Shown here: positions 1-7,794 of the stretch, piece by piece
Position numbering within the stretch: the stretch's first letter is position 1
Layout: each line of letters begins with the position of its first letter
Assembly: GCA_036703315.1 (NCBI GenBank)
Contig: DATNPH010000205.1
Span: 1 to 64,000, forward strand
Source: DATNPH01 sp036703315
Lineage (GTDB): Bacteria > Cyanobacteriota > Cyanobacteriia > Cyanobacteriales > Coleofasciculaceae
Length of the DNA: 64,000 bases
Direction: 5' to 3'
Position numbers and translations under genes: made by a program
Notes under the pieces: model-generated
Seen by the model: the letters and a program-made list of their open reading frames with translations, nothing else
What the model was told of the DNA's origin: nothing
The model's database searches: none

Positions 1-131
1 TACTATTCTCGTGAATGTGCGACAAGTAGTTTAGATGCCTCCGTCCCTCCGGCATCCTCGCCTTCCTCCCCCACCTGCGCGTTGTGGGCTGAACGCCCAC
101 TCGCTTCGAGGTGGGGGAATCCTGGCGAATC
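1..131 (+). mobile_element. Probable IS200/IS605-type right end with tnpB 3' tail (fragment)
   Basis: Frame 1 from base 1 reads without a stop to the TGA at about 133 and has the composition of a TnpB C-terminal tail running through the element's end. The DNA folds into a nested hairpin: an outer 10-bp stem (67-76 with 109-118) encloses a perfect 6-bp stem (84-89 with 95-100). That arrangement is typical of the right end and guide-RNA scaffold of IS200/IS605 elements. hsdM-like coding sequence begins immediately afterwards. Family assignment is an inference from this structure; the body of the element lies outside the window. Confidence 0.42.
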
Positions 132-589
132 TAGTTGAAAATGACATTTTGGAAGCGGTGATTGGGTTGCCGCAAAATTTGTTTTATGGGACGGGGATTC
201 CGGCTTGTATGTTAGTTATGCGTCCCAAGGGCGCGAAATCTGTGGAACGTCAGGGAAAGGTGTTGTTTATTAATGCCGATGCTGAGTATTAGGCAGGTCG
301 CGCTCAGAATTATCTGCGTCCTGAGCATATTGAAAAGATAGCTTTTGTGTTTGAACGGTTTGAGTCTTTCGCTGGTTATTCGGCGGTGGTGAGTAAGGAA
401 GAGTTGGCAGAGAATGATTACAACTGCAATATCCGCCGCTATGCCGATAATGCACCACCACCAGAACCCCAGGATGTGAGGGCGCATTTGTTGGCTGGGA
501 TTCCAAAAGCCGAGGTGGAGGCAAAGAGTCCTTTAGTAGAGGCGCATGAGTCTAACCCGACTAGGATTTTAGTGGAGCGAAAAACCTAA
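132..589 (+). pseudogene. hsdM: Type I restriction-modification DNA methylase (HsdM), internal fragment with nonsense codon
   Basis: HsdM is the N6-adenine methyltransferase subunit of type I systems. The reading frame shows the HsdM run EAVIGLPQNLFYGTGIPAC and then INADAEY. An in-frame TAG at 290-292 stands where a tyrosine codon is expected. After it the same frame resumes with the conserved AGRAQNYLRPEHIEKI. The fragment ends at a TAA after ILVERKT, and the following part of the protein is found only from about 1852. The 5' side is cut by the probable IS end. Two lesions and loss of the NPPY-containing N-terminal half in this window argue for a dead gene, although the N-terminal part could lie upstream of the IS. 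Confidence 0.85.
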
Positions 590-606
590 CCAGTTATTAA
601 TGAGCC

Positions 607-1188
607 ATGGACATGATTCCAATTATTATCCCAGAAACCCTAAAAGTTACTCAAGAGCAGTTTGAGGAACTTGCTGCTGCTAATCGAGACGTGCGACTGG
701 AACGAACGGCTACAGGAGAGTTAATTATTATGCCGCCTACGGGGGGAGATACAGGAAAACGGAATATTGATATAGAAGGACAACTTTGGTTTTGGAATCG
801 CCAAAGGAAATTGGGGGTTGCTTTTAACTCTTCTACAGCATTTCGGCTTCCTAATGGTGCAGATCGTTCTCCTGATGCGGCTTGGGTGAGTCAAGAGAGA
901 TGGGATGCATTGACACCGGAACAACAGCAAACATTTCCGCCACTGTGTCCTGACTTTGCAATTGAATTGCGTTCTAAGAGTGACAATATGGAACCTTTAC
1001 GCAAAAAGATGCAGGAATATATAAAAAATGGGCTGCGTTTGGGTTGGTTGATTGATGCGAAGAATCGAAGGGTTGAAATTTATCGACAGAATCAGGACGT
1101 AGAGGTTTTAGAGTCGCCTATGAGTTTATCGGGGGAATATATTTTACCTGGATTTGTACTGGATTTGCAAGTTGTTTTTGGGGGGTAG
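607..1188 (+). CDS. Uma2 family (DUF820) PD-(D/E)XK-type nuclease, copy 1
   Basis: The 193-residue product has the usual Uma2 size and motifs: ELIIMPPTGG near residue 40, the SPDAAWV acidic motif near residue 87, CPDFAIELRSKSD near residue 114 and a GLRLGWLID strand followed by VEIYR. Together these form the PD-(D/E)XK core. Uma2 genes are highly expanded in cyanobacteria and their biological role is largely unknown. The ATG at 607 follows the end of the hsdM fragment by 17 bases. A diverged tandem copy lies 84 bases downstream, and both copies separate two pieces of hsdM. The reading frame is intact and complete. Confidence 0.88.
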   Translation: MDMIPIIIPETLKVTQEQFEELAAANRDVRLERTATGELIIMPPTGGDTGKRNIDIEGQLWFWNRQRKLGVAFNSSTAFRLPNGADRSPDAAWVSQERWDALTPEQQQTFPPLCPDFAIELRSKSDNMEPLRKKMQEYIKNGLRLGWLIDAKNRRVEIYRQNQDVEVLESPMSLSGEYILPGFVLDLQVVFGG

Positions 1189-1272
1189 AACAACTGGAAT
1201 GTTCAATTCTCTAAAATCTGTAGTGTGACACTTGAGGCTGCGGACTTTCGGTTTAATCATTGTTTATTTAAT

Positions 1273-1851
1273 ATGAACGCTTTAACTTTACAATTACCCC
1301 CAGTTCTCAAACTAACTGATGAGCAGTTTGAACAATTAGCTGCGGCTAACCAAGACTTGCAGCTAGAACTCACGGCTAAGGGAGAATTAATTATTATGCC
1401 GCCCACGGGGGGAGAAACAGGAAATCGGAATTTTGAGGTTTACATTGACTTGGGGATTTGGAACCGTCAAACTCGTTTGGGAAAAGCCTTTGATTCTTCT
1501 ACAGGGTTTCGGTTGCCTAAAGGTGGTACTCGTTCGCCCGATGCGTCTTGGGTGAGGATAGAACGATGGAATGCTCTTAGTGAGGAGCAACGAAAGAAAT
1601 TTTTACCTTTATGTCCTGATTTTGCTGTAGAACTGGTTTCGGAAACGGATGATGTGGAAGAAACGCGGTCAAAAATGCAGGAGTACATTAATAATGGGCT
1701 GCGATTGGGGTGGTTGATTGATCCGAGAACTCGACAAGTAGAAGTTTATCGCCCTAATCGAGAGGTTGAGGTTTTACAATCTCCGGCGACGTTATCGGGT
1801 GAAGAGGTTTTACCTGGATTTGTATTAGATTTGCAACCTATTTTTGCATAG
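1273..1851 (+). CDS. Uma2 family (DUF820) PD-(D/E)XK-type nuclease, copy 2
   Basis: This is the tandem paralogue of the preceding gene, with the same motif order: ELIIMPPTGG, RSPDASWV, CPDFAVELVSETD, NGLRLGWLID and VEVYRP. The ATG at 1273 is chosen over a GTG at 1225, because the extra 16 residues have no counterpart in copy 1 and the family normally begins a few residues before the LTDEQF motif. The stop overlaps the point where hsdM-like sequence resumes at 1852. The copies differ at many positions, so the duplication is not recent. The product is probably a cytoplasmic nuclease; its substrate cannot be read from sequence. Confidence 0.87.
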   Translation: MNALTLQLPPVLKLTDEQFEQLAAANQDLQLELTAKGELIIMPPTGGETGNRNFEVYIDLGIWNRQTRLGKAFDSSTGFRLPKGGTRSPDASWVRIERWNALSEEQRKKFLPLCPDFAVELVSETDDVEETRSKMQEYINNGLRLGWLIDPRTRQVEVYRPNREVEVLQSPATLSGEEVLPGFVLDLQPIFA

Positions 1852-2620
1852 ATGGATTATTTGGATTTTATCTCCCGCGATCTGCTGAAAGCAGCAGCGC
1901 TTCGCTATCGAAGCCAGAGGACAGATTAAAACCTGTATCGAATCTGACGCCGGAGTTCAAGCGACTGAAGCGAAGCTCTACGGCGTCTTTTCGGCTTGGT
2001 GGCACTTGCACGCCCCAGGTTTAAGGGAGTTGCCGAAAACGAAGAAGGTGATGGAACTGAGGGCGGAGTTTTTGAGTTCGTTTGTCGATAGCCTCGAACC
2101 TGTGGGTTTACTTGACCGCTTCAAGGTGGCGGGAGTGGTGGCGAGTTGGTGGGATGAGGTGAAGTATGAACTCAGAACCCTCTCGGAATCGGATTTTGGC
2201 GGGTTAGTGGATAGTTGGGTGGATACGATTCGGGATGCTCTAGAGCAGGATGATGAGACGCAGAAGAATCAGACCAAATTCGACCCGCTCAATCATAAGC
2301 TAGTGGTGCAGTTGATGCCGGACTATCTGGAGGAAATTGCTGATGCTGAGGCGAGAATTGCCGAGTTAGAGCAGCAAAAGGAAGCGTTTGAACGGAGGGA
2401 AGAGGCGGAGGCGGAGGAGGGAGAAGCAACTGAGGAGGAGTCGGAGGCGGTTAATTGTGCTAAGGAGTTGGAGACAAAGCTCAAGACTCTGAAAAATTCG
2501 ATTAAGGAGCCGAAGAAGGAAATTAAGGATTTAAAGAAGAATTCGCCGTTGTTGAATGCGGCTAAAATCGCAGAACTTGAGGCGATGGTTGAGCCGATGG
2601 AAGCGGAAATTGGAGGCTGA
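1852..2620 (+). pseudogene. hsdM: HsdM C-terminal region, frameshifted fragment
   Basis: The sequence resumes HsdM where the fragment ending at 589 stopped. DYLDFISRDLL is read in frame 1, then the frame shifts within a small palindromic patch (about 1880-1920) to frame 2, giving IKTCIESDAGVQATEAKLY, SAWW, the RFKVAGVVASWWDEVKYEL region and the GGLVDSWVDTIRDALE motif. The C-terminal 100 residues are a strongly charged coiled coil, as in long cyanobacterial HsdM proteins. The longest open stretch starts at 2006. The fragment was contiguous with 132-589 before the Uma2 block arrived (inference from motif order). Confidence 0.85.
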
Positions 2621-2622
2621 AG

Positions 2623-2805
2623 GTGGGGTACAAAAGAATCTTAGAGGAAGTACACCAGCAGTTAGGTATTACTTCGATTGCTATTCCTGCTTTAGGGTGC
2701 GGTAACGGTGGATTAAATTGGTTGGGAGTCATGCCCCTGATTGAATCAGCGTTTGTTGAACTGCCAGAGGTAAAGGCGATCATATTTGAGCCGATGTGTA
2801 AATGA
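2623..2805 (+). pseudogene. Macro-domain C-terminal fragment (DarG-like ADP-ribosylglycohydrolase)
   Basis: Sixty residues contain IAIPALGCGNGGLNW followed by MPLIESAF and a closing IFEP. This is the substrate-loop and C-terminal part of a macro domain of the DarG antitoxin type, where the GCGNGGLDW loop binds ADP-ribose. A full macro domain is about 150 residues, so the N-terminal ADP-ribose pocket is missing. The fragment begins three bases after the hsdM stop, as if fused by deletion. There is no DarT toxin nearby. It is most likely a relic. Confidence 0.65.
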
Positions 2806-2985
2806 CTAACCCCCGCTTCTACTTGCTTGCCTCATCATGCAATCTTTTTAGAGTGTGGGGGGAAGACGGGCGATCATAGTGAAGATGAAGTGCGGCAGTT
2901 GCTCAGTAGAACATAGAACTGGCTGCAATCTCTTCAATTAACTAAAAGTGATTTTCACCCATTAAATGAGAGGGAATATCAAACC

Positions 2986-3678
2986 GTGTCTATCTGGATT
3001 ATTCGTCATGCTCAAAGTCAATCCAATGCAGGGTTGGCAACTATTGGACCGCATGAAAATGCCTTAAGTGAATTGGGCTACCGACAATCAAAATGTATTC
3101 CAACTGCCTTTAAACAATCTCCAGACTTGATTGTGACTTCACCTTATCTCAGAACACAACTCACTGCTCAACCATTGATTGAAGAATTTCCACATACACC
3201 CGTTGAGGTTTGGCAAATTCAGGAGTTTACCTATCTGGGCCTATCACTCGACCAACCAGCCACAACCCTGGATCGCAAACCTCTGAGCAAAGCTTACTGG
3301 GATCGCTGCGATCCTAATTATGTCGATGGAGCTAACGCCGAATCCTTGGTTCAACTAATGGAACGAGTCCGAACTGCCCTGAAGCAGTTGCAACAACAAT
3401 CCGGTTTTGTGGTTGTCTTTACACATGGATTTTTTATCAAAGCGATGCTGTGGCAGATTTTGGCTGACCCAACGGTAATTGATGCTGTTGCCATGAATCG
3501 GCTTTTGGGATTTTCGCGAGGCTTTCGAGTACCTAATGCGTCAATTTTGCAGATGGAATTTGGGTCAGGTGGGATACCTCGCTGGAGTTCCTTTATTACC
3601 AATCATCTGCCACCGGAGCTAGAATCGGCAACAGCCGATGCAACAGTGGTGAGCGATGCAGGCGATCAACCCTCGTAA
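2986..3678 (+). CDS. Histidine phosphatase superfamily protein
   Basis: The 230-residue protein is a branch-1 histidine phosphatase. It has the N-terminal phospho-acceptor motif RHAQ (R7, H8; Ala replaces the common Gly), a phosphate-binding SPYLRT arginine (R56), an acidic residue at E80 and the second catalytic histidine in THGFF (H147). The acid and histidine positions fit an active enzyme. The substrate is not predictable. The GTG start at 2986 places RHAQ seven residues from the N-terminus, as usual. It is the only clearly intact non-Uma2 gene inside the decayed restriction locus, and its stop lies 20 bases before the hsdR relic. Confidence 0.87.
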   Translation: MSIWIIRHAQSQSNAGLATIGPHENALSELGYRQSKCIPTAFKQSPDLIVTSPYLRTQLTAQPLIEEFPHTPVEVWQIQEFTYLGLSLDQPATTLDRKPLSKAYWDRCDPNYVDGANAESLVQLMERVRTALKQLQQQSGFVVVFTHGFFIKAMLWQILADPTVIDAVAMNRLLGFSRGFRVPNASILQMEFGSGGIPRWSSFITNHLPPELESATADATVVSDAGDQPS

Positions 3679-3697
3679 CCTACCTTCACTCTCTACA

Positions 3698-4835
3698 ATG
3701 CCCCAACTAACGCCAGAATATATCTACGCTGAAAAGCCAACCATCGACCAACTTACCGGCATGGGTTGGCAGTATATCGAAGGCAGTTGGGACGATCCCC
3801 AAGTTAGCGATCGCGAGAATTTCAAGCAAGTCCTAATTAGCGATCGCCTAAAAGCCGCCATCAAGCGCATCAACCTCGATGATGATGGCAAAGAGTGGCT
3901 CGATGATACTCAAGTAAACGCAGCCGTCAGTCAACTAGAACGTCTCGGCGCATAAAGACTGATGGAAGCCAATCAAGCTGCTAGAGAATTGCTCCTCAAA
4001 GGCACCACCATTCTGGAACCAGATGGCAAACAGCACACCGTCCACTTCATCGACTTCGATCCAGAGCATCGAGATCGCAACAATTTCCTAGTGATTAATC
4101 AATACCGAGTAGACCCCTCTTGGGCAACAGGGGGTTTATCGTCCCGGACATCGTGCTACTCGTCAACGGCATCCCCCTCGTCGTCATCGAGTGCAAAAGC
4201 CCTAAACTCGATAACCCCATCACCGAAGCCATACGCGATTTGTTGCAATATTCCAACCAACGGAGAAGCAGCCAACCGGAAGGCGCAGAAAGGCTATTTC
4301 ACTACAACCAGTTAATGATAGCCGCCTCTAGAGGACGGGCAGTAGCAGGAAGCATCGGCGCGAACTACGAGCATTATGTCGAGTGGAAAGATGTTACACC
4401 CCCCAACCCCCCTTAGTAAGGGGGGAGCAAGAGCAAGTAGCACAAGAAGTTTCCCCCTTAACACCGGAGGCGATACAAGAAGTTCCCCCCTTAGCAAGGG
4501 GGGCTAGGGGGGTTCTTTCCCAATCCAACTCCCGCCAAACCCTGATCGCCGGGATGCTGCACCCTGCCAACCTCCTCGACATCCTGCGAAACTTTACCCT
4601 GTTCAAAACCAGTGGCGGACGCACGATTAAACTCGTCCCTCGTTACCAACAATATCGGGCAGTCCACGAAGCAATCGGGCGACTCCTGCACAACCCAACC
4701 CGCAGCGAACACGGCACCGACGACCAACGTGGCGGTATCATCTGGCATACCCAAGGCTCCGGCAAAAGCCTGACAATGGTGTACCTGATCGCACCGACTT
4801 AGAAAAGCAACTATCCGATACAGCCGTCCTGACAG
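3698..4835 (+). pseudogene. hsdR: Type I restriction endonuclease subunit R (HsdR), N-terminal part with stops, frameshifts and deletion
   Basis: HsdR is the translocating nuclease subunit. The ATG at 3698 opens the conserved N-terminus MPQLTPEYIYAEKPTIDQL. A TAA at 3953-3955 interrupts the frame after QLERLGA, and reading continues in the same frame with RLMEANQAARELLLKG. Near 4120 the frame shifts, giving IVPDIVLLVNGIPLVVIECKSP (nuclease domain, E-x-K). A palindromic repeat at 4399-4514 inserts stops and another shift. The helicase motif I HTQGSGKSLTM then appears, ending at about 4798. Sequence jumps directly to DRTDLEKQLSDTAVLTG, so about 30 residues are deleted. All later helicase motifs are lost. 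It is certainly non-functional. Confidence 0.93.
4399..4514 (+). repeat. C-rich/G-rich palindromic repeats inserted in hsdR
   Basis: Two copies of a C6-TTAG-x-AAG-G6 palindrome (4399-4427 and 4484-4514) flank about 55 bases with a partial third motif (TTCCCCCTTAACACCGG). Such interspersed palindromes are common in cyanobacterial intergenic DNA. Here they lie within the former hsdR reading frame and supply its TAG at 4414-4416. Confidence 0.75.
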
Positions 4836-5036
4836 GCGCTCCGTGTGGCGATGCTGCCGCGAACCATGATTGAGTATGTGGTGGTTCACGAGTTGGTGCA
4901 TTTGATTGAACCGCATCATACAACTGCTTTCTGGGATAGGGTGGAGCGGATTTTGGGTGATTGGTGCGATGCCTACGGCGGGCTTCGCCAACGTAAGCAG
5001 TGGTTAGCCCAGAATGGGGCAAGTTTTGACCTTTAG
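4836..5036 (+). pseudogene. YgjP/SprT-like zinc metalloprotease, C-terminal fragment
   Basis: The 63-residue frame contains the zinc motif HELVHLIEPHH followed by FWDRVE and QWLAQNG, which is the C-terminus of the YgjP (DUF45) family that commonly accompanies type I restriction operons. A full-length protein is about 230 residues. The fragment is joined directly to the hsdR relic at about 4835, so one deletion removed the rest of hsdR and the start of this gene. Confidence 0.75.
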
Positions 5037-5676
5037 GGATGGGTGAGAGGTGAGTGCGATCACATTCATTAACGCTTGCGAGACAACCTTAGAAGCTTTG
5101 AGCGGTAAATGAGGCAGAAAAAGTTAGTTTAATAATGTAGTTAGCCAGAGCAATATTCTTGATACCAGCTTATCTCTATGATTCCAAGTGAAGAGGCTCA
5201 TGATCTGTCCTAAAAATGCCATTATTGTGGCAGCTAATGCAATCACGCTATTTCAACAATTCAGAGTGATATGTTGTTGATTATCTAGCCAAAGCTGTAA
5301 TTGCTGAATGCGATCGCTTTTGGCAGAATGAAGGGATGCGTGAACCTATCGCGAAGCGCGAATCGCTCATTCATTCCCTCCCAATTTTTCCAGCAATGCT
5401 TGCCACACCTCAACCTGCTGCTGTAATTGCCGTTCGGGTGATCGCTAACCGATGAGCAGTTCAGTATTTCAAGGTTTTCTTGGTCAAACGATAGACGAAT
5501 TCATATAGATTCGATAAGAAAAAACTGTATCAAAAAATACGATACTTAAACATTTGTCTGAATTGTTAAGGTATTCTGACACTAGCCTGATCTAGAAGCA
5601 TCTTTGAGTCCATAGGCTGGATTTCAGACTTCTGGAATGATGGGAATCCCTAACCCTAACCAAACCTGGTTCTCAT
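5037..5676. other. Intergenic region with one copy of a decayed protein-coding repeat
   Basis: No gene is visible. Bases 5401-5445 hold the first of three near-identical stretches (others at 6271-6312 and 6684-6728). On the minus strand each reads PE(R/Q)QLQQQ(V/I)E(V/A)WQ, followed in copies 1 and 3 by a short tail to a stop. They look like 3' ends of a dispersed, otherwise lost, gene family. HIP1-type sites occur at about 5320. Confidence 0.45.
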
Positions 5677-6246
5677 ATGAAATCCTCACCTAGAAGAAGC
5701 ACTGGGTTTCTGTTACGTCATTGGTTGAATCGACCTTTTCAGCATCCCGTGCGGCGATCGCCTGGAAGTTCGCTCTACCAACCTCAGTTTTCCTACCGTC
5801 AGGTGCTTTTCTCTTACCTGGGCAGTTTCCTGGGCATTGCAACTTTAGCTTATCTTTCTGTCCACACCAGCTATCCTCTGATTGCTGCTCCGTTTGGAGC
5901 AACAGCAGTACTGGTGTTTGCTGTACCCGATAGCCCTCTTGCTCAACCCCGCAATGTAATCGGTGGCAACTGTATCGGAGCAATCGTCTGTATCACGTTA
6001 GTTCATTACTTTGGCACTGCCCCCTGGGTTATGGCTCTGGCAGTTGCGACAGCTATCAAACTGATGCAATTAACTAAAACTCTACATCCGCCTGGTGGTG
6101 CCGTGGCACTCGTCGGAGCCATGAGCGGTGCTTCCTGGGATTTTCTGCTCACTCCGGTTTTAGCAGGGTCAACCATCATCCTGCTCTGTACGGTTGCCTT
6201 CAACAATTTAGCGGCAGGGAGAACATATCCCAAACACTGGCTTTAA
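5677..6246 (+). CDS. HPP family integral membrane protein
   Basis: The 189-residue protein is an HPP-domain membrane protein with about four hydrophobic segments (roughly residues 45-65, 70-90, 100-125 and 150-175). The family signature LHPPGGAVAL lies near residue 135, and APFGATAVLVFA and the QPRNVIGGN loop near residues 70-95 are also typical. Cyanobacterial and plastid HPP proteins have been linked to nitrite transport. That role is possible here but is not supported by neighbours, since no nitrate-assimilation gene is in the window. The N-terminal 35 residues are basic and cytoplasmic. The ATG at 5677 is the first in frame. The next copy of the decayed repeat follows at 6271. Confidence 0.85.
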   Translation: MKSSPRRSTGFLLRHWLNRPFQHPVRRSPGSSLYQPQFSYRQVLFSYLGSFLGIATLAYLSVHTSYPLIAAPFGATAVLVFAVPDSPLAQPRNVIGGNCIGAIVCITLVHYFGTAPWVMALAVATAIKLMQLTKTLHPPGGAVALVGAMSGASWDFLLTPVLAGSTIILLCTVAFNNLAAGRTYPKHWL

Positions 6247-6270
6247 TCATACCAATGGGACAGCAACGCT

Positions 6271-6312
6271 TGCCACACCTCAATCTGCTGCTGTAATTGC
6301 TGTTCGGGTGAT
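6271..6312 (-). repeat. Decayed coding repeat, copy 2
   Basis: This copy is nearly identical to 5401-5445 and 6684-6728. Read on the minus strand it encodes the EQQLQQQ and VWQ motif and has no open frame of useful length around it. Confidence 0.6.
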
Positions 6313-6366
6313 TCCCTTCGGGATAGCTTCGCTTCACGCGCTTTGCAGGATGAGAGGGTGCGATGA

Positions 6367-6603
6367 AGATACAATAAAATCTCCTCTCGTCAGGCTTGCA
6401 AATGCTATGCCGCAATTCAGGCAAGGATAGCCGGAGGTGAACTCGATCTTGATTTGCTCAGACGCTGCATTTTGATGGCGGAGACTGACGCGGGAGAAGC
6501 GATTAGAGCATTCCGCCGAGAGATTTAGCGCGATTTAAAACCAGTAGTTTTAGCAGAGGCGTTCCCCATGACGATGCGAGAAATAGCGATCGCCTTTAAG
6601 TAG
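6367..6603 (+). pseudogene. Relic of an unidentified small protein
   Basis: One frame (codons from 6367) reads protein-like sequence such as QARIAGGELDLDLLRRC, then AGEAIRAFRREI, a TAG at 6526-6528, and continues in the same frame with RDLKPVVLAEAFPMTMREIAIAF before a final TAG. No start codon lies upstream in the frame. It appears to be the 3' part of a broken gene. I do not recognise the family. Confidence 0.35.
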
Positions 6604-6683
6604 GATGAGAGTGTGCGCAAGCGTTGCATGCCGAAGAAAGCTTATCACTCATTCATTCCCTCCCAACTTCTCGACTCAACACC

Positions 6684-6728
6684 TGCCACGCCTCAATCTG
6701 CTGCTGTAATTGCTGTTCGGGCGATCGC
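6684..6728 (-). repeat. Decayed coding repeat, copy 3
   Basis: This is the third copy of the stretch at 5401-5445. On the minus strand it reads PEQQLQQQIEAWQ and ends in a GRE-stop tail followed by an overlapping ATG-like GAATGAATGAG, the same arrangement as in copy 1. Confidence 0.6.
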
Positions 6729-6886
6729 CCTTAGTGTCCCTATCGGTGACAACTTATCTGCTTGCTTGAATCTTTCACCGTATGTTTGGCGATCGCATGG
6801 CTCAAAATGACACTTATAGCAGTTTTCAACTCGGTGCTCTTGCAGGATGTTGTAGGGGTGCCTGCCGTGACAAATTTATTTCCTGT

Positions 6887-7744
6887 ATGAACTTTCTTAT
6901 TGGCTGTGCTGTTTGGGCTTACAAAGGTTGGGTTGGCGAACTTTATCCCAAAGGTAGTAAAGCCGCAGAATTTCTATACCTTTATAGCCAGCGTTTCACG
7001 ACAGTTGAAGGTAATACAACGTTCTACTCAGTGCCTAATCAGCAAACTGTTGCACATTGGGTATCACAAATGCAGCCCGGTTTTCAACTTTGCCCAAAGT
7101 TGCCGCGCCAGCTGACTCACAATGGCTTGTTAGAACCCTCAATTCCTGGTGCTGTAGAATTTTTGGAGCAGATGCGGATATTGGGAAAGCATTGTGGTCC
7201 AGTCTTTGCTCAACTACCGCCTAGCTACGAACCCGCTTCTCTAGAAGACCTCACCACTTTTCTGCGTGCGTGGCCTCAAAGTGAAGTCCCTCTAGCTATA
7301 GAAGTTCGCCATCCTGACTGGTTCAAGGAACCTCACGCTAGTCATCTCAATGCACTCCTGCAACAATTGGGCATTGGACGAGTGCTGTTGGATACCCGAC
7401 CAGCCTACAGTGGGTCAGCTAGGTACGGACAGCAAACCGTGGAACCACGAAAGCCTAAAGTGCCAGTGCAACCTGTTGTGACTGCGCCGTTTAGTTTAGT
7501 ACGCTTTATCAGCCATCCTGACCCAAAGGTAAATCAGCCATTCATGGAAGAATGGGTAATGTGGGTTGACCAGTGGTTGCGATCGGGTAAACGCATCTAC
7601 TTTTTTATCCATTGTCCAATTGAGAAATATTCTCCCGGTAATGCTCGTCACTTCCAGCAGTTACTTGAACAGCATGGTGCCCCAGTTCCGCCTTTACATT
7701 GGAATAGCATTGACCAATCGCCTATTCAACTGAATCTCTTTTAA
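6887..7744 (+). CDS. DUF72 family (YecE-like) protein
   Basis: The 285-residue product, read from the ATG at 6887, is a DUF72 TIM-barrel-like protein. It shows the N-terminal IGCAVWAYKGWVG, the FTTVEGNTTFY motif near residue 40, FAQLPPSY, the IEVRHPDWF motif near residue 140 and a C-terminal YFFIHCPIEKYSP. An upstream start at 6782 would add 35 residues of non-family sequence, so the internal ATG is preferred. The reaction is unknown for the family. The gene stands alone, convergent with the pentapeptide-repeat gene 50 bases downstream. Confidence 0.88.
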   Translation: MNFLIGCAVWAYKGWVGELYPKGSKAAEFLYLYSQRFTTVEGNTTFYSVPNQQTVAHWVSQMQPGFQLCPKLPRQLTHNGLLEPSIPGAVEFLEQMRILGKHCGPVFAQLPPSYEPASLEDLTTFLRAWPQSEVPLAIEVRHPDWFKEPHASHLNALLQQLGIGRVLLDTRPAYSGSARYGQQTVEPRKPKVPVQPVVTAPFSLVRFISHPDPKVNQPFMEEWVMWVDQWLRSGKRIYFFIHCPIEKYSPGNARHFQQLLEQHGAPVPPLHWNSIDQSPIQLNLF

Positions 7745-7794
7745 TCATTAGTCAACAGTCCATAAACCGATAATTCATGACTAATGACTACTTT

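Noticed and set aside
212..524. Two minus-strand open frames opposite the hsdM fragment
   Set aside because: They are antisense to clear HsdM coding sequence and have no ribosome site or family motif.
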